Origin: Exiguobacterium sp. 9-2
Lineage (GTDB): Bacteria; Bacillota; Bacilli; Exiguobacteriales; Exiguobacteriaceae
NCBI RefSeq assembly: GCF_036287235.1
Contig: NZ_CP142850.1
Coordinates: 2,323,336-2,387,335 of the forward strand
Length of the DNA stretch: 64,000 nucleotides
Direction of reading: 5' to 3'
In this document: positions 60,117 through 64,000 of the stretch, piece by piece
Layout: each line of letters begins with the position of its first letter
Numbering within the stretch: the first letter of the stretch is position 1
The notes under the pieces: model-generated
Databases searched by the model: none
What the model was told of the DNA's origin: nothing
The model's input: the letters and a program-made list of their open reading frames with translations, nothing else
Translations under genes and position numbers: made by a program

Positions 60117-61190
60117 TTATGAAGCAGAAGTCTGTGCCTCAACGATTTTTGGAGCAGGCGCTCTTCGTTTCGGTACCGGAACGATATAGTTACCGTAGGG
60201 CAATAGACTGATGACATACGATACAGAAATCGAAGCTGCAAGCGTGACGATCATCGCACAAACGAACATGCTCGCAGAGTCGAAGTAAGCAAAGAGATCC
60301 GTTCGACCGATTCCGCGGATGACGAGCGGATGGATCAGGTAAATCCCCATCGAATGTGTTCCAATCGTTTGAAAGAGTCGCATTGCTGTCGTATCTCTCT
60401 GCACATATTGAAAAGCATAATTCAAAACGACAAGAACGAACGGGATATACACGAGGTTCGCAAGATTCGTCGAAGTATAAATTCGGTTCAAATCAATACT
60501 GACCCAAATATCAACCAAAATCAATCCACTGATGAGCAACAAGATCGTCCGGTGACGTTTTAGAATCTGTTGTATTTCTTCATAATAAACAGCGTATGTA
60601 ATTCCCATCATGAAATACGCGATCCAGTTGAGTAAGAAAGAGCGACTGTTGACGACTTGATTGAGGAAGTCATTATTCGTCGTTAAGCTTCCTGACGTCA
60701 GCCAGAAATAGTTGACGCCCATCGCAACCACAGTTGCAACAAGTAGCATGGTTCCTTTCTTGAATCTTACGAGAAATGGAAAGACGACATAAAACTGAAG
60801 CACAGTCAAAATGAAGTACAAATGGAAGTTCGCCGTTCCATAAAGGAAGTACTCCGATAACGGCACACCCGGCTTCAAACTATCTTCTACATGAAAACGA
60901 TACACGAGATAGACGGTACTCCAAATCAGATAAGGGATGAAAATTTTAGAAAAACGCGATTTAACGAATGTTCCAAGATTAAATCCTTTGCGCTGGACCA
61001 TCGACATCAATAGAAAAGCACTGATGATGGCAAAAATCGGCGTACCGATTCGAGCAAACTGGTTGATATAACCGATTGCCTCGTTTGTAAATTCTCCTTG
61101 AGAATAATAGAGACCAGCGATGACATGGACAGCGACGACCAAAATTGCCGCAATCGATCGAATGACTGGAATTTCCTGATAAAATTTCAT
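60117..61190 (-). CDS. Acyltransferase family 3 (OafA-like) membrane protein
   Basis: A 357-residue protein with about ten membrane segments and the acyltransferase-3 pattern: PVIRSIAAILVVAVHVIAGL (the conserved R/H near TM1), GTPIFAIISAFLLM, FIPYLIWSTVYL and MGIYLIHPLVI. Such enzymes transfer acetyl or other acyl groups to surface polysaccharides or lipids. A Pro/Arg-rich cytoplasmic tail ends the protein. Single-gene unit; the acceptor is unknown. Confidence 0.87.
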   Translation of the reverse strand: MKFYQEIPVIRSIAAILVVAVHVIAGLYYSQGEFTNEAIGYINQFARIGTPIFAIISAFLLMSMVQRKGFNLGTFVKSRFSKIFIPYLIWSTVYLVYRFHVEDSLKPGVPLSEYFLYGTANFHLYFILTVLQFYVVFPFLVRFKKGTMLLVATVVAMGVNYFWLTSGSLTTNNDFLNQVVNSRSFLLNWIAYFMMGITYAVYYEEIQQILKRHRTILLLISGLILVDIWVSIDLNRIYTSTNLANLVYIPFVLVVLNYAFQYVQRDTTAMRLFQTIGTHSMGIYLIHPLVIRGIGRTDLFAYFDSASMFVCAMIVTLAASISVSYVISLLPYGNYIVPVPKRRAPAPKIVEAQTSAS

Positions 61191-61291
61191 TTTTTCACAC
61201 CTTAATCAGTTTTATAGATTTTTTACAAAAGTTATTATAATCTATTTTCGCCCATATTAAATGAAAATATCCAAATTTTATTGAATGTCAC

Positions 61292-61327
61292 AAAAAAAAG
61301 AATCTCTGTTGAAATAAGAGACTCTTT
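61292..61327 (-). terminator. Terminator of the RibD-C-like gene
   Basis: An AGAGTCTCT/AGAGATTCT stem (one mismatch) is followed on the minus strand by eight T. Confidence 0.8.
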
Positions 61328-61336
61328 TTATAAAGA

Positions 61337-61888
61337 CTAGATTTTTTCGTAAGATAACACGATACATCCCGATTTAAAGACGTGTGTCTCGACTAACCGT
61401 AGCGCTTGTGATTGATCAAACACTGGAAACATTCGTTTCCCATCTCCGAGTAGAACAGGATAGATCACAACATGATAGCGATCGACGAGTCCAAGCTCAA
61501 TCGCTTCAGCAGCAAGTGTCGCCCCCCCGATCGCAATCTGCTTCCCAGGTAGGGCTTTTAGTGCTTGAAGTTCCTCGGCAAGCGACGTGGTCGCTAGACG
61601 TGCCTTTCCTTCGACAGCGTCGAGCGTTCGCGAGAAGACAATCTTCTCAAGCGCCTGCCACGTTTTAGCATACTCAACGATGATCGGCTCGTCTTCTTGA
61701 TCCGCTGTCTCCCAGTACTGCATCATTTCATACAAACGACGTCCATAGACATGGGTATCGAACGCTCTCTCATAATCGTTGAAGTATTGATGCAGTTCCG
61801 CATCCGGTGAAGCGAAATCGATGCTGCCTGACGCATCCTCGATATAACCGTCAAGTGAGACTTGAAAGGAATAAACGATGTCACGCAT
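61337..61888 (-). CDS. Dihydrofolate reductase-like RibD C-terminal domain protein
   Basis: A 183-residue single-domain protein of the RibD C-terminal/DHFR-like fold: VYSFQVSLDGYIEDASGSID, VYGRRLYEMMQYWE, KIVFSRTLDAVE, IAIGGATLAAEAIELGLVDR and IYPVLLGDGKRMF. It belongs to the YyaP/YwjB-like group found across bacteria; the NADPH-dependent substrate is unknown and it is not a bona fide dihydrofolate reductase. AGGAGGGG precedes the ATG at 61888. Confidence 0.88.
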   Translation of the reverse strand: MRDIVYSFQVSLDGYIEDASGSIDFASPDAELHQYFNDYERAFDTHVYGRRLYEMMQYWETADQEDEPIIVEYAKTWQALEKIVFSRTLDAVEGKARLATTSLAEELQALKALPGKQIAIGGATLAAEAIELGLVDRYHVVIYPVLLGDGKRMFPVFDQSQALRLVETHVFKSGCIVLSYEKI

Positions 61889-61935
61889 AGTAACCCCTCC
61901 TTTTTCCCTCCTATACCCGTTTTCCTCCAACCATG

Positions 61936-61966
61936 AAAAAACTCCCTCATCCGCAGATGAGAGAGT
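61936..61966 (-). terminator. Terminator of the suf operon
   Basis: CTCTCTCATC pairs with GATGAGGGAG; six T follow on the minus strand just after sufB. Confidence 0.85.
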
Positions 61967-61974
61967 AAGACGAA

Positions 61975-63372
61975 TTATCCGATTGAACCTTCCATCTCGA
62001 ACTTGATGAGACGGTTCATTTCGACCGCATATTCCATTGGAAGTTCTTTTGTGAACGGCTCGATGAAGCCCATAACGATCATTTCCGTTGCTTCCTCTTG
62101 TGAAATCCCGCGGCTCATGAGGTAGAACAATTGTTCTTCCGAGACCTTCGAGACTTTCGCTTCGTGCTCGAGCGAAATGTTATCGTTGAGGATTTCGTTG
62201 TACGGAATCGTATCCGATGTCGATTGGTTATCCATGATGAGCGTATCACATTCGATGTTCGAACGTGCGCCTGTCGCTTTACGTCCGAAGTGAACGATAC
62301 CGCGGTACGTGACTTTACCACCGTGTTTTGAGATCGACTTCGAGACGATCGTCGACGATGTGTTCGGTGCTAAGTGAATCATTTTCGCACCCGCATCTTG
62401 GTGTTGGCCTTTACCAGCGATTGCGATCGACAATGTCATACCACGTGAACCTTCACCTTTGAGGATGACGGCTGGGTATTTCATCGTCAGTTTCGAACCG
62501 ATGTTACCATCGACCCATTCCATCGTTGCGCCAGCTTCACAGATCGCACGTTTCGTAACGAGGTTGTAGACGTTGTTCGCCCAGTTTTGGATCGTCGTGT
62601 AACGGCAGTAAGCGTTCTTGTTGATGAAGATCTCAACGACCGCTGAGTGAAGCGAGTTCGTCGTGTAGACCGGTGCTGTACATCCTTCGACGTAATGAAC
62701 CGATGCTTCGTCATCAACGATGATCAACGTCCGCTCGAATTGACCCATGTTTTCCGAGTTGATCCGGAAGTAGGCTTGAAGCGGCGTGTCGACTTTAACG
62801 CCTTTTGGTACGTAGATGAACGATCCACCTGACCAGACCGCTGTGTTCAAGGCTGCGAACTTGTTGTCTGTTGGCGGGATCAATTTTCCGAAGTACTCAC
62901 GGAAGATATCTTCGTTCTCTTTTAAGGCTGTATCTGTATCTTTGAAGACGACACCGATTTCTTCGAGGTCTTCCTTCATGTTGTGATAGACAACCTCTGA
63001 CTCGTACTGAGCCGAGACACCTGCCAAGTATTTTTGCTCTGCTTCTGGGATACCGAGTTTGTCAAACGTACGTTTGATTTCTTCCGGTACTTCATCCCAC
63101 GATTTCTCTGCACGTTCAGACGGCTTAACGTAGTACGTGATATCGTCGAAGTTCAATTCTGAGAGATCGCCACCCCACGCTGGCATTGCTTGTTCGTTGA
63201 AGATCTTGAGTGATTTCAAACGGAAATCAAGCATCCATTGTGGTTCTTCCTTCATTTTCGAGATCGTTTCGACGACTTCAGTCGTCAAGCCACGTCCAGA
63301 ACGGAAGATCGAGATATCGCGATCGTGGAAACCATATTTATAATCGCCAATTTCCGGCATGTTCTTTGCCAT
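61975..63372 (-). CDS. sufB: Iron-sulfur cluster scaffold SufB
   Basis: A 465-residue SufB subunit of the SufBCD scaffold, where clusters are built. The N-terminal [20 protein letters not shown] matches Bacillus SufB closely, as do [20 protein letters not shown] and [20 protein letters not shown]. The ATG at 63372 gives 9 bases from GAGGAGG, while that at 63378 would be too near. Last gene of the suf operon (order sufS-sufU-sufB visible), with a terminator following. Confidence 0.98.
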   Translation of the reverse strand: MAKNMPEIGDYKYGFHDRDISIFRSGRGLTTEVVETISKMKEEPQWMLDFRLKSLKIFNEQAMPAWGGDLSELNFDDITYYVKPSERAEKSWDEVPEEIKRTFDKLGIPEAEQKYLAGVSAQYESEVVYHNMKEDLEEIGVVFKDTDTALKENEDIFREYFGKLIPPTDNKFAALNTAVWSGGSFIYVPKGVKVDTPLQAYFRINSENMGQFERTLIIVDDEASVHYVEGCTAPVYTTNSLHSAVVEIFINKNAYCRYTTIQNWANNVYNLVTKRAICEAGATMEWVDGNIGSKLTMKYPAVILKGEGSRGMTLSIAIAGKGQHQDAGAKMIHLAPNTSSTIVSKSISKHGGKVTYRGIVHFGRKATGARSNIECDTLIMDNQSTSDTIPYNEILNDNISLEHEAKVSKVSEEQLFYLMSRGISQEEATEMIVMGFIEPFTKELPMEYAVEMNRLIKFEMEGSIG

Positions 63373-63408
63373 GTTCATTTCCTCCTCTTACTTGCTTGTG
63401 ACCGAAGT

Positions 63409-64000
<592 letters not shown>

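Overview
The window looks like a chromosomal core region of a low-GC Gram-positive bacterium of the order Bacillales, most probably Exiguobacterium. This is judged from protein families and gene order, not from a database search. Many neighbouring genes keep the order of their Bacillus subtilis counterparts: pepV-ytzE, leuS-yttB, metK-pckA-ytmA-ytkD, pgi-yugJ-yugI, alaR-alaT (yugG-yugH), yuiB-yumB-yumC, yutM-yuzB-yutJ-yuzD-yutI-yutF-yutE, yutD-lipA-yunD-yunF and suf. Sporulation genes found between these blocks in Bacillus are absent. Shine-Dalgarno sites are strong (AGGAGG type) and most transcription units end in an intrinsic terminator. I see no rRNA, tRNA, CRISPR array, prophage, insertion sequence or origin.

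Layout. 1-6400: pepV end, a DeoR-type regulator, an NAD(P)-binding protein, an rRNA pseudouridine synthase with an MVF/MATE-type flippase, a BaiN/HI0933 flavoprotein and an unknown anchored protein. 6500-16000: leuS behind a T-box, a HAD phosphatase, a FemAB/GNAT-like protein, an MFS exporter, the tRNA methyltransferase mnmM, a hydrolase, an acetyltransferase, and metK behind a SAM-I riboswitch. 16000-24000: pckA with CcpN and cre operator candidates, an EAL-HDOD protein, ytmA, ytkD, pgi, an iron alcohol dehydrogenase and an S1-domain protein. 24000-28500: a class I ribonucleotide reductase operon with an internal flavodoxin gene and tandem NrdR-box candidates. 28500-36000: an Nfu N-domain protein, a glycosyltransferase, alaR-alaT, a two-part MazG-like protein, a PerM-family protein, a DUF429 protein, an unlisted 56-residue membrane protein and leucyl aminopeptidase. 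36000-44500: sugar PTS genes (ptsI, a IICBA permease, a IICB permease behind a GlcT-type RNA antiterminator site, glcT) and a DHA2 exporter. 44500-64000: NADH dehydrogenase-2 and ferredoxin-NADP reductase, acetyltransferases, iron-sulfur assembly genes (yutM, yutI, sufB, sufU, sufS), ribU behind an FMN riboswitch, glpX, a general stress protein with a SigB-like promoter, lipA, a 5'-nucleotidase and an acyltransferase.

The genes together serve central carbon control (PTS, pgi, glpX, pckA), redox and respiration, deoxynucleotide supply and iron-sulfur/lipoate assembly. Five RNA-based switches are visible: T-box, SAM-I, GlcT-type RAT with terminator, FMN, and an unexplained interspersed palindromic element.

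I did not find a convincing new defence or biosynthetic system. The least explained items are two copies of a palindromic element whose outer arms differ in sequence but remain self-complementary, an orphan terminator at 23956-23985, a MazG-like protein with an unassigned C-terminal domain, a hidden 56-residue membrane protein, a pair of operator-like direct repeats in front of the DHA2 exporter, and a palindrome inside the glpX promoter.
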